Shown here: piece by piece, positions 22,886 to 37,677 of the stretch
Position numbering within the stretch: position 1 is the first letter of the stretch
Layout of the letters: each line of letters opens with the position of its first letter
Source of the DNA: Alicyclobacillus sp. SO9
Lineage (GTDB): Bacteria > Bacillota > Bacilli > Alicyclobacillales > Alicyclobacillaceae
Assembly (NCBI RefSeq): GCF_016406125.1
Contig: NZ_CP066339.1
Span: 4,154,001-4,218,000, forward strand
Reading direction: 5' to 3'
DNA length: 64,000 nucleotides
The notes under the pieces: generated by a model
Database searches by the model: none
What the model saw: the letters and a program-made list of their open reading frames with translations, nothing else
What the model was told of the DNA's origin: nothing
Made by a program: the position numbers and the translations under genes

Positions 22886-23710
22886 TCAAGGCTTACGTCT
22901 GTTTTCCAAGTTTTTCTGAGCCTTCGCAACTGCCCTCTTTACATATAGACGTTCGTCACCAGAAAAAAGCGCTAGAATGGACGCTGCTTCGGTAGACACG
23001 TTAGCTGCAGCCGCAGTCGTAAAGGCCATAGCTACATTCCACCGAACCTGTTCATTCTCGCTTTCAGACCACTTTCTGAGCCATTGCAAGACTTCACTTG
23101 GGCAGGATTTCAAAAGTCCAGCCCCTATGGCAAAAGGGCCCAGATTATCGCGCACGTATCTCGATGGGTCAGACAGAAGAGGACCAAGACACTCCAGCAT
23201 GAATACAACTTCATTGCAGTTTTGTCGTCCTCCTGCACCCATCATTGCCAGAACTGCCGCTCTACGTACATTTTCACTGTCATCCTGTGTCCAATTCACC
23301 ATCACTGGAAAGTATGTTTCGAAGTTGTTCATCAAAATTTCTCCCGACGATCCCGCAGCCCACTCCCGAACCTCCCAATTCTGACTGTCGGCCAGTGAAT
23401 AGAGAGTCTCTGTGACTTCGTGTTCGTTTTGAGGGTAGAACTCCGGGATGCACAGGCATCCCACCTCCTGTGCCGTAGGACTCTCATGTCTGCACATTGC
23501 CAGAACAAGAGGATACAACTCATCTAGATCCAACTTCTGTAGTGCCTTCGCAGCAGCGTATTTTATCTTGGCCGGAGCCGTACCAGCATGCTTCGTGGCC
23601 TGCGAATCGAGTACTTGAATCATGCTCTTAAGCGAGTTTTGTTCTAATGCGTACTGAAACTCCAATTTCCAATTCCCTTGATTAATCGCTACCAGCCCCC
23701 TCCAGTTCAT
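22886..23710 (-). CDS. HEAT-repeat protein (DNA alkylation repair-like)
   Basis: The 274-residue protein consists of about six helical hairpins of the HEAT type (for example D-S-E-N-V-R-R-A-A-V-L-A-M, S-R-Y-V-R-D-N-L-G-P and N-E-Q-V-R-W-N-V-A-M-A). The V-R/V-K at the start of each second helix and the central W-E-V-R-E-W-A-A resemble the AlkD/AlkC-like HEAT glycosylases and related scaffold proteins. Some catalytic residues of AlkD cannot be placed, so repair activity is uncertain; a scaffold role is possible. No signal peptide. ATG at 23710. A block of 20-bp repeats lies upstream of the gene. Confidence 0.65.
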   Translation of the reverse strand: MNWRGLVAINQGNWKLEFQYALEQNSLKSMIQVLDSQATKHAGTAPAKIKYAAAKALQKLDLDELYPLVLAMCRHESPTAQEVGCLCIPEFYPQNEHEVTETLYSLADSQNWEVREWAAGSSGEILMNNFETYFPVMVNWTQDDSENVRRAAVLAMMGAGGRQNCNEVVFMLECLGPLLSDPSRYVRDNLGPFAIGAGLLKSCPSEVLQWLRKWSESENEQVRWNVAMAFTTAAAANVSTEAASILALFSGDERLYVKRAVAKAQKNLENRRKP

Positions 23711-23840
23711 AGCATCTCAGCCCATCCGAAACGTGCGTAAAGACTCATCTCTAGTTTACTATGTTTTTGGGGGATGGGGATGGTAGAGGATGGAGATGGT
23801 AGGCTTAGTTCTATAGAATTCTCCTCTAGTGCACATAGTC

Positions 23841-23940
23841 ACTTTGTATGCAACGTTTTCCCTTTGTATCGAACACTCTCCATTTGTAGGGAATGTTCTC
23901 GATTTGTATGGAACTTTCTCTGTTTGTATCGAACATACGG
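23841..23940. repeat. Five contiguous degenerate 20-bp repeats
   Basis: Blocks 23841-23860, 23861-23880, 23881-23900, 23901-23920 and 23921-23940 align without gaps to the consensus NNTTTGTATSGAACNTTCTC. The array lies between the end of the acyl-CoA dehydrogenase-like gene and the start of the HEAT gene, about 130 bp upstream of the latter. A 20-bp period is about two helical turns, so it could present a row of protein binding sites on one face of the DNA. Confidence 0.8.
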
Positions 23941-23949
23941 GATAGGCAG

Positions 23950-25053
23950 CTATTTAACCTGTGTGAGCTCTTCTTCGTCAAAAGGCACAAGCAGCGCGTT
24001 CTGACATGCCGTGTGCAAATCCCTGTATACACAATTGATTACGTTGTGCTCCAAGACAACACTGGTGCCTAAAAACGGAAAGAGAGCATGGCCACAGTCC
24101 AACGCGACACGAGCTGCTGTTCTGCAAGTTTTGCTAACGAGATCCCACTCTTCTCTCGCGATGTCAGCTCCCTCAATGTGCCTTGTCCAATTAGAGTCCA
24201 CAGTATGGTAGAAATTCAAAATCGCCTCTTCTAAGGTTTCTTGCTTACGTTCAATGCGATCCATGACAAATTCATAACGATTGAGGTGCGAACTTTCCCA
24301 CGCTTCCCGGTTTTCTTCTGCAATAGCCTTCGCCTCATCAATCAAATGTCGTGCAATACCGATAGCAATTGCGGCAAACGAGGTTTCGGAAAGTACTTTA
24401 TAAGGGTATGAATAGATATCACCCAGCACCTTTTGATTCGTATTGAACATAATGAAGGTCATGTCAGCTTCCACAAACTGATTTTCGACTGTCACTGAAT
24501 GACTTCCTGTCGCTCGCAGTCCGAATGCATCCCAATCCTTCGTGATAGTCACTTGAGTCGGTCGCAAAATAAAGGTGCGGATCTCTGTCACAGTGGGATT
24601 GTCTTCAACCGGCACTTCTGAATTAAAAGTAAAGAGAGTAGCGTGGTCCGATCCGCTGCAATACTTCCAGCTACCAGATAACTCATACCCCCCAGGTACG
24701 CGTTTGGCCGAACCAGATGTAAACCCACTCCCCGCTAGGAGAGCATCTCTGCCATCATAGATTTCCTGGAGCCGATGAGGTTCAACATAAGCAGCTAAAT
24801 ACCCGGCCTTACTTCCAATAGTGACAACCCAGCCAAAATTGCCGTCTATTCTTGAGGCGTCTTCAAAGACGCGCAAGACTTCCGGCAACGGTGTCATACG
24901 TCCCGTTGAAGCATTGGGCATAAAGCATTTGAACAAGCTGCGTTGATAAATGATTTCCAGTACATCCGCAGGCATAGTTCCTGTCTTATCCATTTGGACG
25001 GTCCGACGACGAATCTGATGCACAACTTCTTGGTCGAACAATAGCGGATAGTT
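23950..25053 (-). CDS. Acyl-CoA dehydrogenase-like flavoprotein (possible flavin-dependent monooxygenase)
   Basis: About 367 residues from the ATG at 25053. The fold is that of acyl-CoA dehydrogenases: an N-terminal helical domain, the beta-domain with G-G-Y-x-L-S-G-S-W-K-Y-C-S-G-S (residues about 128-142), D-A-F-G-L-R-A-T-G-S-H, then a long helical C-terminus. The W-K-Y-C-S-G-x-x-H variant of the flavin-binding strand and the C-terminal H-x-x-x-F-P-F-L-G are closer to the HpaC2/DszC/hydroxylase branch than to true dehydrogenases, so it may be a two-component FMN monooxygenase. An AGGGGG site lies 12 nt before this ATG (6 nt before an in-frame GTG two codons upstream); the frame is open further upstream without a ribosome binding site. 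The reductase partner is not nearby. Confidence 0.75.
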   Translation of the reverse strand, partial: NYPLLFDQEVVHQIRRRTVQMDKTGTMPADVLEIIYQRSLFKCFMPNASTGRMTPLPEVLRVFEDASRIDGNFGWVVTIGSKAGYLAAYVEPHRLQEIYDGRDALLAGSGFTSGSAKRVPGGYELSGSWKYCSGSDHATLFTFNSEVPVEDNPTVTEIRTFILRPTQVTITKDWDAFGLRATGSHSVTVENQFVEADMTFIMFNTNQKVLGDIYSYPYKVLSETSFAAIAIGIARHLIDEAKAIAEENREAWESSHLNRYEFVMDRIERKQETLEEAILNFYHTVDSNWTRHIEGADIAREEWDLVSKTCRTAARVALDCGHALFPFLGTSVVLEHNVINCVYRDLHTACQNALLVPFDEEELTQVK

Positions 25054-25137
25054 CATGAGCACACGGAGCCCCCTAAGGTCATATGTGCAGGCCGCACGTG
25101 AAGCACCGCCTTGCTGCAGCACGAGACTGGCATGCAA

Positions 25138-25938
25138 AGGGTTGAAGGTTAGTTCCCATTTTTAATACGTTCCAGAGCGGACTCGTGAGAACGGGCTCGC
25201 AGGTACAGAGATTCACATTATTATAATTGTAGGTTAAATACAGGAGTATTAAGTGGCGAATTAGGCGCATTTATTGACACTATTGGTACATTAGTTATTT
25301 CCTTTGGCATGGACCCACCAACGAATCACGGCACATGCAAGGTTTGGGAATAGGGGGCAGGCCAGGGGGGGGCAGGTCCGGGGCTCGGGCAGTCGGCGCC
25401 AGGGCCAAATAGAGATCCGAGAAGCGCTTATTCGCCGAAACGGAGGCCCAAGAGAGGAAATAAGCGCTTCAGACGAGCTTACTTGCCGTTCAGACCCCAT
25501 TTTCGTTGGTTTTCCGGCCTTTAAGCACTTCTCAGGAGCTTATTTTGTACACGGCGATAGCCACGTTCCAAATAAGCACTTGTGGGATCTCTATTTTCTG
25601 CACCCCTCCCCCTCATCGGGTCTTTGGACACAGTTCCGCCACATCTGAGGCATGTCAACGGGCTGTTTGTGTCCGCCTTGTGAACACAACGTCGCCAGGG
25701 AACATGTTTTGGCACTGCCCCCCCCTCTTTTGCCCTCAAGCAGACACAATTCCGCCATAAACGCCAGCTCTGCTTCCATGCATTCAAGGAACTTCAGACG
25801 GTAAATAAACGGGTTTCCCCGTTTATCTTCCTTCTCCTCTTTCTCTCTTTGTCTCATTCGTCCACTTGTACCTACAGTCACACACGAAAAGACGCTACAC
25901 CACATCGGGTGCAACGCCTCTCTCTTCCTGCTCTCTCG
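25138..25938. other. Intergenic with short repeats, no gene seen
   Basis: About 800 bp between the flavoprotein gene and 5S rRNA. It holds a GC-rich patch (about 25345-25410), inverted and direct copies of AAGC(G/A)CTT-type motifs (25421-25600) and two copies of GACACA(G/A)TTCCGCCA (about 25627 and 25743). The overlapping long frames here are products of biased composition and lack ribosome binding sites. Confidence 0.5.
25421..25470. repeat. 12-bp perfect inverted repeat
   Basis: GAAGCGCTTATT at 25421-25432 and its reverse complement at 25459-25470, 26 nt apart. Related AAGCACTT/GAGCTTATT elements recur at about 25476, 25520, 25536 and 25577. Confidence 0.75.
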
Positions 25939-26056
25939 CCTGGCAATGTCCTACTTTCCCAGGAGCTCGCGCTCCAAGTATCATCGGCGCTGGAGGTCTT
26001 AACGGTCGTGTTCGGGATGGGTACGCGTGTGGCCCCTCCGCTCTCGTCACCAGACT
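25939..26056 (-). rRNA. rrf: 5S rRNA
   Basis: About 118 nt with the standard 5S sequence (CCCATCCCGAACACG, GAAAGTAGG) and closing stem CTGG/CCAG. It is the last gene of the rRNA operon, 126 nt after 23S. Ends are estimated from the terminal stem. Confidence 0.93.
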
Positions 26057-26182
26057 GGGAGATGAAGGGCGTCTGCTTCGTTCGTGCTGCGCAAGCCACT
26101 GCGCACACACCCTTCATTCCCCTATGTAATTGGTACCTCTTCTTCCCAGACAGCGAGTCGTCTGTCGTTTCCCTGTTCCTCT

Positions 26183-31011
<4,829 letters not shown>

Positions 31012-31298
31012 TTGCTTATATCCTGTACTGCTCTTCTCTCAAAGAACAGACGAAGCTCATTTCTTACACAAGCGTCTCTTTCGTGTGTTTAGTTTTCAAG
31101 GAACCCTTTGCTTCAAATCCCGATGAACCATTCTGCTGTCAATCCACTGGGTTGGCGGTCTGCATTTCTCCGCTCATCCACTTGTCAATCTCGGCTGAAT
31201 CATCCCGCCTGAAGTCCTTCATGATGTCTGAAAAATGCTGTTATGGCGCGGGTTTTAAAGGCTTTGTTGTCCGGCCCGCTCTCGCGGCGACATCGACT

Positions 31299-31327
31299 AA
31301 TATACCACGCCCAGAAGTCTTCGTCAA
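31299..31327 (-). promoter_or_regulatory. rRNA operon promoter
   Basis: On the minus strand TTGACG, 17 nt, TATATT. The start is expected near 31292, about 280 nt before 16S, followed by a GC-rich discriminator. Confidence 0.85.
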
Positions 31328-31995
31328 ATGTTTTTATACACTTTTTTCAGTTCCAAATTCTGACCCCTGTTCAAGCTCAGATTCAGACTCAAATTCGCTT
31401 ACTCATTCAGACCTCCATTTCACCTTCAAGCCTGGATGCGGACATAAGGTTTTCTAAGCCTCATCCTAGTTGAAACTTGCCTCCTTCCCATCCTCCTTCC
31501 CATCCCAAGCCTCCTTCCTTCATTCAGTGTGAAGTATGTCTGTGTTAAGCACGTCTCTGTCTCTAAGTTAATTCAGAAACCATCGCTGCGTGCGAAGGGA
31601 TGTCCTTTTGACTGGCAACCAACCCGTGATTAGTTGGGATGCTGTAGCGTGTAGCCGTGATATTTACAGCAAAGTCCGCCAGCGCGGACGATACCCGCGT
31701 AGAGGGTCTCCAGGAAAGCTGAACCCACAACTTCACCACTGAACTTGCGTGAGGCGCACAACGCCTCAGAATGGCAGAGCGATCACGTCGCCATCACGTG
31801 TAGAGAGGATTTCATCGTGCAAGTTGTCACAAGATTTATGCTGCGACGAATACCAAGCAGGACTTATCGGCCCCTTCGTTGAAAGGTTTTCGTTCAAAGA
31901 TTGGTTGGAAGGTCTTGAAAAATCATGGAATTCAAGGAGAATTGCAAGAAGGGCCGATACAAGGGTCTGAACATTACCTACCCAGGAGAGGTGCT
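31328..31995. other. Intergenic, unassigned
   Basis: About 670 bp between the rRNA promoter and the acetyltransferase gene. Hairpins such as GTCCGCCAGCGCGGAC (about 31676) and GTGAGGCG/CGCCTCAG (about 31750) are present, with no complete ORF behind a ribosome binding site. It may hold a decayed gene or an unknown structured RNA. Confidence 0.4.
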
Positions 31996-32541
31996 ATGGT
32001 GTTTTCCCACAAAGTCAACGAAGACATTGCTCTAAAGTTGCTGACACAACAGGACGCTGATGAAGTATTTCGCCTGACTGACGAATCACGCGAATACTTG
32101 AGAGAGTGGCTGCCATGGGTTGATTTCACGAAGAGTGTTTCTGATTCTCGCAACTTCCTACTCAGCGTTCAAGAACAGTGGGCGGCAAACAATGGATTTC
32201 AGGCTGGTATCTGCTACCGCAATGAATTAGCGGGAGTCATTGGGTTTCACGAGGTGAATTGGGCGAATAAATCGTCGAGCCTCGGTTATTGGCTTGCAGA
32301 AGGCTTTCAGGGAAAAGGAATTATGACAGAAGCTTGCCGGGCAATGGTTTCCATCGCATTTGAGCAGTATGGGCTAAACCGCGTCGAGATACGAGCTGCC
32401 GCAGAAAACCACAAGAGTCGCGCCATACCGGAACGGCTTGGTTTCAAGGAGGAAGGCAGGGTGCGTCAGAGCGAGTGGGTGAACAATCACTTTGTCGATC
32501 ACGTTATCTACGGCATCCTGAAAGAAGAATGGGCTACCTGA
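31996..32541 (+). CDS. GNAT-family N-acetyltransferase (RimJ/RimL-like)
   Basis: The 181-residue protein has the GNAT acetyl-CoA loop E-G-F-Q-G-K-G-I-M-T-E-A (Q/R-x-x-G-x-G) and the usual following strand N-R-V-E-I-R-A-A-A-E-N-x-x-S-R. Its S-L-G-Y-W-L and the C-terminal H-V-I-Y-G-I-L match the RimJ/RimL-type branch, which acetylates the N-termini of ribosomal proteins or small amines. The start is ATG 31996 behind AGGAGAGG; the longer frame upstream lacks a site. One unusual point is R-A-I-P-E-R-L-G-F where most relatives have a V-x-E-K-L-G-F. Substrate unknown. It is convergent with prfB across a shared terminator. Confidence 0.88.
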   Translation: MVFSHKVNEDIALKLLTQQDADEVFRLTDESREYLREWLPWVDFTKSVSDSRNFLLSVQEQWAANNGFQAGICYRNELAGVIGFHEVNWANKSSSLGYWLAEGFQGKGIMTEACRAMVSIAFEQYGLNRVEIRAAAENHKSRAIPERLGFKEEGRVRQSEWVNNHFVDHVIYGILKEEWAT

Positions 32542-32561
32542 AGCATTCCTTCAAGTAGCCC
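32531..32561. terminator. Bidirectional terminator between the acetyltransferase gene and prfB
   Basis: Thirteen-bp stem GGGCTACCTGAAG/CTTCAAGTAGCCC with a 5-nt loop. It overlaps the stop codon of the acetyltransferase gene and lies 37 bp after the prfB stop. Confidence 0.75.
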
Positions 32562-32597
32562 ATCTTAACCTGTCTTCCACCGGGTTGCTGTGCTCGA

Positions 32598-33750
32598 TTA
32601 CTCGTCCCCGTGCGAACCCGCTTCAGCGCGACTTTGCTCAAGGGCAAGCTGCCACCGCAGATAGGCGTCAATAAACGGATTCAAATCCCCGTCCACAACA
32701 GCCTGAACGTTGCCGATTTCATGGTTTGTTCGGTGGTCTTTAACCATAGAGTACGGGTGAAACACATACGATCGAATCTGGCTTCCCCAAGCGATATCTT
32801 TTTGCTCACCGCGAAGTTTCGCCATTTCTTCTTCCTGCTCTTGTCGTTTCTTCTCTGCGAGCCTTGCCTTCAACAAGTTCATGGCAACGGCTCGGTTTTG
32901 AATCTGCGATCGCTCACTTTGACAAGTCACCACAGTATTCGTCGGAATGTGTGTAATACGCACTGCCGAATCAGTGGTATTTACGTGCTGACCGCCGGCA
33001 CCGCTGGAACGGTAAGTATCGATACGGAGTTCATCTGGTTTAAGTTCGATCCCCGTCTCCTCGTCTGTAATTTCGGGAATTACATCTACAGATGTAAAAG
33101 ATGTATGTCTGCGACCGGCAGCATCAAATGGCGAAATCCTGACCAACCGATGTACACCCTTTTCGGCCTTCAAATAGCCATAGGCATTGTGACCTTTGAT
33201 TAGGAGCGTAACACTCTTGACACCAGCTTCGTCACCCGGGAGATAATCCACTGTTTCAACCTTGTATCCCTGTGATTCCGCCCAACGAGTGTACATCCGC
33301 AACAAGATGGATGCCCAGTCTTGCGACTCAGTGCCACCGGCACCAGGATGGATTTCGAGAATAGCGTTGTTTTTGTCATAGGGATCGGACAGCATGAGTT
33401 GAAGTTCAAAGTTCTCAATGGCTTTCTGCTGCTTTGCAATGGTTTCCTCAGCTTCAGCAAACATCTCTGAGTCGTCTTCTTCCGAAGCCAAATCTAACAT
33501 GACTTCAATGTCATCCTGTGCAGACTCAAGTTTTTTCATTTGTCCTACAATTTCACGAAGCCCGTTGGCTTCATTAATGATACTCTGCGCTGCTGCCTGA
33601 TTGTCCCAAAAATCAGGGTATGTCATCTTTTCTTCTAAGAGTGCAATGCGGCTCTCTTTGACAGCGACGTCAAAGAGACCTCCCGATATCCGCTAATCGC
33701 TTAGCCATAGTCACAAGTTCTCCGCGAAGCTCTCCAATTGTCTCAGCCAA
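32598..33750 (-). CDS. prfB: Peptide chain release factor 2, with programmed +1 frameshift
   Basis: The main frame encodes RF2 with the UGA-recognition tripeptide S-P-F (in R-I-S-P-F-D), the catalytic GGQ (S-G-A-G-G-Q-H-V-N) and the usual domain order; it releases peptides at UGA and UAA. The first 26 codons, from a TTG at 33750 (behind AGAGGTGA), give [11 protein letters not shown] and end at an in-frame TGA at 33670-33672. A shift to +1 there continues D-V-A-V-K-E-S-R-I into the main frame. This is the autoregulatory frameshift of RF2 genes: little RF2 favours the shift. It lies next to secA and hpf as in Bacillus. Full product about 383 residues. Confidence 0.95.
33669..33684 (-). promoter_or_regulatory. 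RF2 programmed frameshift site
   Basis: On the minus strand GGGAGG-TCT-CTT-TGA-C. The internal Shine-Dalgarno-like GGGAGG lies 3 nt before the slippery CTT and stop TGA, the canonical spacing. Confidence 0.93.
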
Positions 33751-33960
33751 ACTTATCACCTCTGTTCAAAATCAGACCCGCCGAAAAGGCGGGCAACTCG
33801 GTTCGTCCCATGCAACTGCTTTTCAAAGCCTGCGTGTCATTTACATTCTGCTTCAGACCTGCTTCAATTCTCCTTCAATTCTGCTTCAGGCCTGCTTCAA
33901 TCCTCACAACTGCTTTATCTATGGTCGTTTTGACTCACAGTTGTTTCAGCCCAGTGGTCA

Positions 33961-36348
33961 TCAACCGCCCTGAATAGGAGCTGAATCGTACATCGGCATG
34001 GGTTCTGGTGCTGTTGAAACAGTCGCTTTGAACACGTACATGACCACTTCTTCTTCGATGCTGTGAATCATGGATTCAAACATCTCGTAGCCTTCCTTCT
34101 GGTAGATGACCAGGGGATCGGCTTGACCGTAGGACCGCAGGTGAACACCTTGACGGAACTGGTCCATGGCATCAATGTGATCCATCCACTTCTCATCGAC
34201 AGTCCGTAACAGCACTGCACGCTCCAGGTCACGCAGGAATGTTTCCAGTTCCTCTTCCCTGCCGTCATAGTTTTGGACGAGAAGTGCTTGGAGTTTATCG
34301 CGAAGTTCATCTCGCTCCATAAGGCGCAACTCTTCTTCTGTCACCTGACCCTCAAGCAGAAAGTGGTTTTCACCGTAAGTAATTAATTCTGGAATGTCCC
34401 AGTCCTCAGGTACCTGTTCCGTCGAACAATATACATCAAGCATATGCTCAATTAAGTCTCGGCCCATACCTTCCACAATGTTGCGCAGATTTTCTTGTTC
34501 GAGGATTTCTCGGCGCTGCTTGTAAATAACTTCACGTTGCTTGTTCATAACGTCATCGTAGCGCAGAACGTGCTTTCGAATGTCGTAGTTATTTCCTTCA
34601 ACTTTCTTCTGGGCACGTTCCATTGCACCCGTGAGCATCTTGTTTTCAATGGGTTGGTCCTCTTCGAGCCCGAGTCGGTCCATCATCTTCTTGATGTTTT
34701 CCGAACCGAACAACCGCAGCAAATCGTCCTCGAGAGAGAGGAAGAATTGGGAGGCACCGGGATCGCCTTGACGACCGGAACGGCCTCGGAGCTGGTTATC
34801 AATACGCCGGCTCTCGTGACGCTCTGTTCCGAGAATAAACAAGCCGCCCTTATCTGCAACACCTTCCCCAAGGATGATATCCGTACCGCGTCCAGCCATG
34901 TTCGTCGCAATGGTTACCGTGTTTGGTTGACCAGCCTGCGCTACAATTTGCGCCTCGCGTTGATGCTGTTTTGCATTCAGCACTTGGTGCGAAATACCTC
35001 TTCGCTGAAGCAACTCCGACACGACTTCGGACTTATCAATAGATGTAGTTCCAACAAGAACCGGCTGTCCCTCTTTATGTCGATTCACGATTTCTTCCAC
35101 AACCGCGTTAAACTTAGCCCGCTCTGACTTGTAAATTACATCACTCATATCTTTGCGAACCATCGCTCGATTAGTAGGAACTACAATAACGTCCATGCCG
35201 TAGATTTCCTGAAATTCTTTCTCTTCCGTCTTTGCAGTACCCGTCATACCAGACAGTTTTTCATACATACGGAAGTAGTTCTGCAGAGTGATGGTCGCAA
35301 GTGTCTTTGACTCATTCTGAACCACAACGCCTTCTTTGGCCTCAATCGCTTGATGGAGTCCTTCACTATAGCGGCGGCCCTGCATCAGACGACCTGTGAA
35401 CTCATCAACGATGACGATTTCTCCGTCGTGTACTACGTAATCCTTGTCCCGATGCATCAAGCCATGAGCTTTCAGGCCCTGCGTAATGTGGTGCATCAAA
35501 GTGACATTAGACGGGTCAAACATGTTTTTTGTGGAAAAGAATTTTTCCGCTTTCGTAACACCAGTGTCCGTAAGGTTGGCTGTGCGCATTTTTTCGTCCA
35601 CGTCGTAGTCTTTTTTAGACAATGAACGAACGAAAACGTCTGCGCGAAAATACAAGTCCGCTGATTTTTCAGCTGGACCCGAAATAATGAGAGGCGTTCT
35701 TGCCTCGTCAATCAGGATAGAGTCAACTTCGTCGACAATGGTAAAGTTTAAAGGCCTTTGTACCATTTCTTCGATACTCATCACCATGTTGTCACGCAGG
35801 TAATCGAAACCAAATTCATTGTTGGTGCCGTATGTGATGTCCGCGTTGTAGGCTTCCTGCTTCTGTGCATGATCCATGCCGTTCACATTTAACCCAACGG
35901 TCAGGCCCAAAAACTGATGCAGCTGGCCAACAAACTGACTGTCGCGCTGTGCCAAATAATCATTGACAGTTACAACGTGTACGCCTTTCCCTGTTAATCC
36001 ATTTAAGTAGGAAGGCAGGGTTGCCACCAAGGTTTTACCTTCACCAGTCTTCATTTCAGCGACTTGGCCCTCATGCAGCACAATGCCGCCCATCAATTGA
36101 ACGTCAAAATGACGTTGTCCTAACACCCGCTTGGAACCTTCGCGAACGACCGCAAATGCCTCTGTCAGCAGATTGTCCAACTTCTCGCCCTGGGCAAGTC
36201 GTTCACGGAATTCAACTGTCTTGCCGCGTAGCTCATCGTCAGACAGCTTTTCGTAATCGGATTCCAGTGCATTAATCCGATTGACCATTCTGCGTAAGCG
36301 GGCGATTTCACGTTCGTTCGCATCGAACATTCGTGCCAGGAGTCCCAC
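33961..36348 (-). CDS. secA: Preprotein translocase ATPase SecA
   Basis: The 795-residue protein is the motor of Sec export. Visible features are the Walker A motif G-E-G-K-T (in [12 protein letters not shown]), the DEVDSILID box, [10 protein letters not shown] and the helicase motif [13 protein letters not shown]. The preprotein cross-linking and helical scaffold domains follow. It ends in [16 protein letters not shown] and lacks the C-terminal C-x-C zinc finger of the common SEC-C tail, which explains the short length (usual about 830-900). That tail binds SecB and phospholipid in other species. ATG 36348 is the only reasonable start. The order prfB-secA-hpf is conserved in Bacillota. Confidence 0.97.
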   Translation of the reverse strand: MGLLARMFDANEREIARLRRMVNRINALESDYEKLSDDELRGKTVEFRERLAQGEKLDNLLTEAFAVVREGSKRVLGQRHFDVQLMGGIVLHEGQVAEMKTGEGKTLVATLPSYLNGLTGKGVHVVTVNDYLAQRDSQFVGQLHQFLGLTVGLNVNGMDHAQKQEAYNADITYGTNNEFGFDYLRDNMVMSIEEMVQRPLNFTIVDEVDSILIDEARTPLIISGPAEKSADLYFRADVFVRSLSKKDYDVDEKMRTANLTDTGVTKAEKFFSTKNMFDPSNVTLMHHITQGLKAHGLMHRDKDYVVHDGEIVIVDEFTGRLMQGRRYSEGLHQAIEAKEGVVVQNESKTLATITLQNYFRMYEKLSGMTGTAKTEEKEFQEIYGMDVIVVPTNRAMVRKDMSDVIYKSERAKFNAVVEEIVNRHKEGQPVLVGTTSIDKSEVVSELLQRRGISHQVLNAKQHQREAQIVAQAGQPNTVTIATNMAGRGTDIILGEGVADKGGLFILGTERHESRRIDNQLRGRSGRQGDPGASQFFLSLEDDLLRLFGSENIKKMMDRLGLEEDQPIENKMLTGAMERAQKKVEGNNYDIRKHVLRYDDVMNKQREVIYKQRREILEQENLRNIVEGMGRDLIEHMLDVYCSTEQVPEDWDIPELITYGENHFLLEGQVTEEELRLMERDELRDKLQALLVQNYDGREEELETFLRDLERAVLLRTVDEKWMDHIDAMDQFRQGVHLRSYGQADPLVIYQKEGYEMFESMIHSIEEEVVMYVFKATVSTAPEPMPMYDSAPIQGG

Positions 36349-36615
36349 CTGAAAATCACGCCCCTTTTTAGACAGGTCGTTATACTGTGCACTTCTCGAC
36401 TACAAACAGTCCCTGTGCACAGTCGACCCAATGTCTCCTAGTTTACGATTGTACAGATTGGGGCGAAATATCACAACTGCAATGAGGCTCCCTTTTTTAC
36501 CATACTGAATTCTAATTGCAATTCTAACCGCAGAACTTTGCCTTCACACAAAGAATCATCGGTTTTTACTCGCGTGATGTTTAGTTTTGACACACATTTT
36601 GGACACACGTTGTAT

Positions 36616-36861
36616 TCAGCGGGATCGAGCCAACAACATCCCTGTTTCAATGCCGAATAAGGCCCCAATCAAGAGCATCAGCCACCACAGAGAAGTGATA
36701 TTGGCAACAAAGATTAGCAGCGCCACGGCGAGGACGAGATTCACTACCAGTTCCGTCAGCACAGTCAGGTTTCCGGTAAGGATTTTTCCTGTAAGCCAGT
36801 GAAACAGTCGCCAGAAAATCAGAAAGACTAAAATTTCGCCAATCCATGCTAAAACCATCAC
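36616..36861 (-). CDS. Small membrane protein, unknown
   Basis: The 81-residue protein has three hydrophobic segments (about residues 4-20, 32-54 and 56-76) and a basic end L-L-A-R-S-R. The GTG at 36861 is 9 nt from GAGGAG; the ATG immediately following is possible too. It lies between secA and hpf, where Bacillus has no counterpart. Function unknown. Confidence 0.6.
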   Translation of the reverse strand: MMVLAWIGEILVFLIFWRLFHWLTGKILTGNLTVLTELVVNLVLAVALLIFVANITSLWWLMLLIGALFGIETGMLLARSR

Positions 36862-36980
36862 GGCAGACCACTCCTCGTCAAGTTCAGAGTCATGGGCGGC
36901 TGGTTGCCAGTGGGCTTTTGCCCATGTATAAATACCCTATGCAAAGTGGACAGTTTGGGTGCATGGTCAAGAAAAAACCT

Positions 36981-37004
36981 AAAAAGGCGCCCATAATGGG
37001 CGCC
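36981..37004 (-). terminator. Terminator of hpf
   Basis: Perfect stem around GGCGCCCATTATGGGCGCC followed by TTTTT on the minus strand, about 120 bp after the hpf stop. Confidence 0.85.
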
Positions 37005-37122
37005 TGTCATTTTCGATTTCAGTGTGAAGTGACTTGCATCGACTACTGCTGTGAGGCAGCAACCCTGCTACATTTTTCCCGGAGTCAATTCATTCGAAAG
37101 TCAAGCCGTCGCTCCCACAGCG

Positions 37123-37677
37123 TCAACTTGGCTCAATCAATCCGTAGTTTCCTTCCCGTCTCCGGTAAATAACGTTGACTTCATCGGTTTCCGCATTTGT
37201 AAACATGAAGAAGTCATGACCAAGCAGATCCATTTGCAGCATTGCTTCTTCTACATCCATAGGTTTCATGGAAAAGCGCTTCATACGGACCACCTTGTGC
37301 TCCAATTCGTCGTCGTTGAAGGACCGAGCAAAAGCACCATTTTCAGCAGAGGCTTTGATGCGAGTGCGGAGCCCCTGGTCTCGAAAGCGATCGTTCAACT
37401 TATTCTTATGTCTTGCAATTTGCTGTTCCAACTTGTCCACTACCAAATCAATGGAGGCATACATATCCTCCGACTGTTCCTCTGCACGAAAGATCACACC
37501 GTGCAGCAAAACGGTCACCTCAATTCGATGTAACCCGCCAACCACTGACATTGTGACTGCGACATCTTTTTCAGGTGGAGCATCAAAGTACCGTTCCAAG
37601 CGACCAAGCTTTTTTTGTGCGTAGTCCTCTAGTGCATCTGTTACTTCCATGTGGTCACCGCGTACTTGAATCTGCAT
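37123..37677 (-). CDS. hpf: Ribosome hibernation promoting factor, long form
   Basis: About 184 residues. The N-terminal S30AE domain (about 1-100: M-Q-I-Q-V-R-G-D, H-R-I-E-V-T, I-D-L-V-V-D-K-L-E-R/Q-Q) binds the decoding site. The C-terminal domain (about 125-184: V-V-R-M-K-R-F-S-M-K-P-M-D-V-E-E-A, L-L-G-H-D-F-F-M-F) dimerises to join two ribosomes into 100S particles in stationary phase. The ATG at 37677 lies 9 nt behind GGAGGA; two earlier starts have worse spacing. It is followed by a terminator. Confidence 0.95.
   Translation of the reverse strand: MQIQVRGDHMEVTDALEDYAQKKLGRLERYFDAPPEKDVAVTMSVVGGLHRIEVTVLLHGVIFRAEEQSEDMYASIDLVVDKLEQQIARHKNKLNDRFRDQGLRTRIKASAENGAFARSFNDDELEHKVVRMKRFSMKPMDVEEAMLQMDLLGHDFFMFTNAETDEVNVIYRRREGNYGLIEPS

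Noticed and set aside
23841-23940. CRISPR-like short repeats
   Set aside because: The 20-bp repeats abut with no spacers and there are no cas genes.
34495-35127. 210-codon plus-strand frame inside secA
   Set aside because: Antisense to a conserved gene; no ribosome binding site, no known domain.
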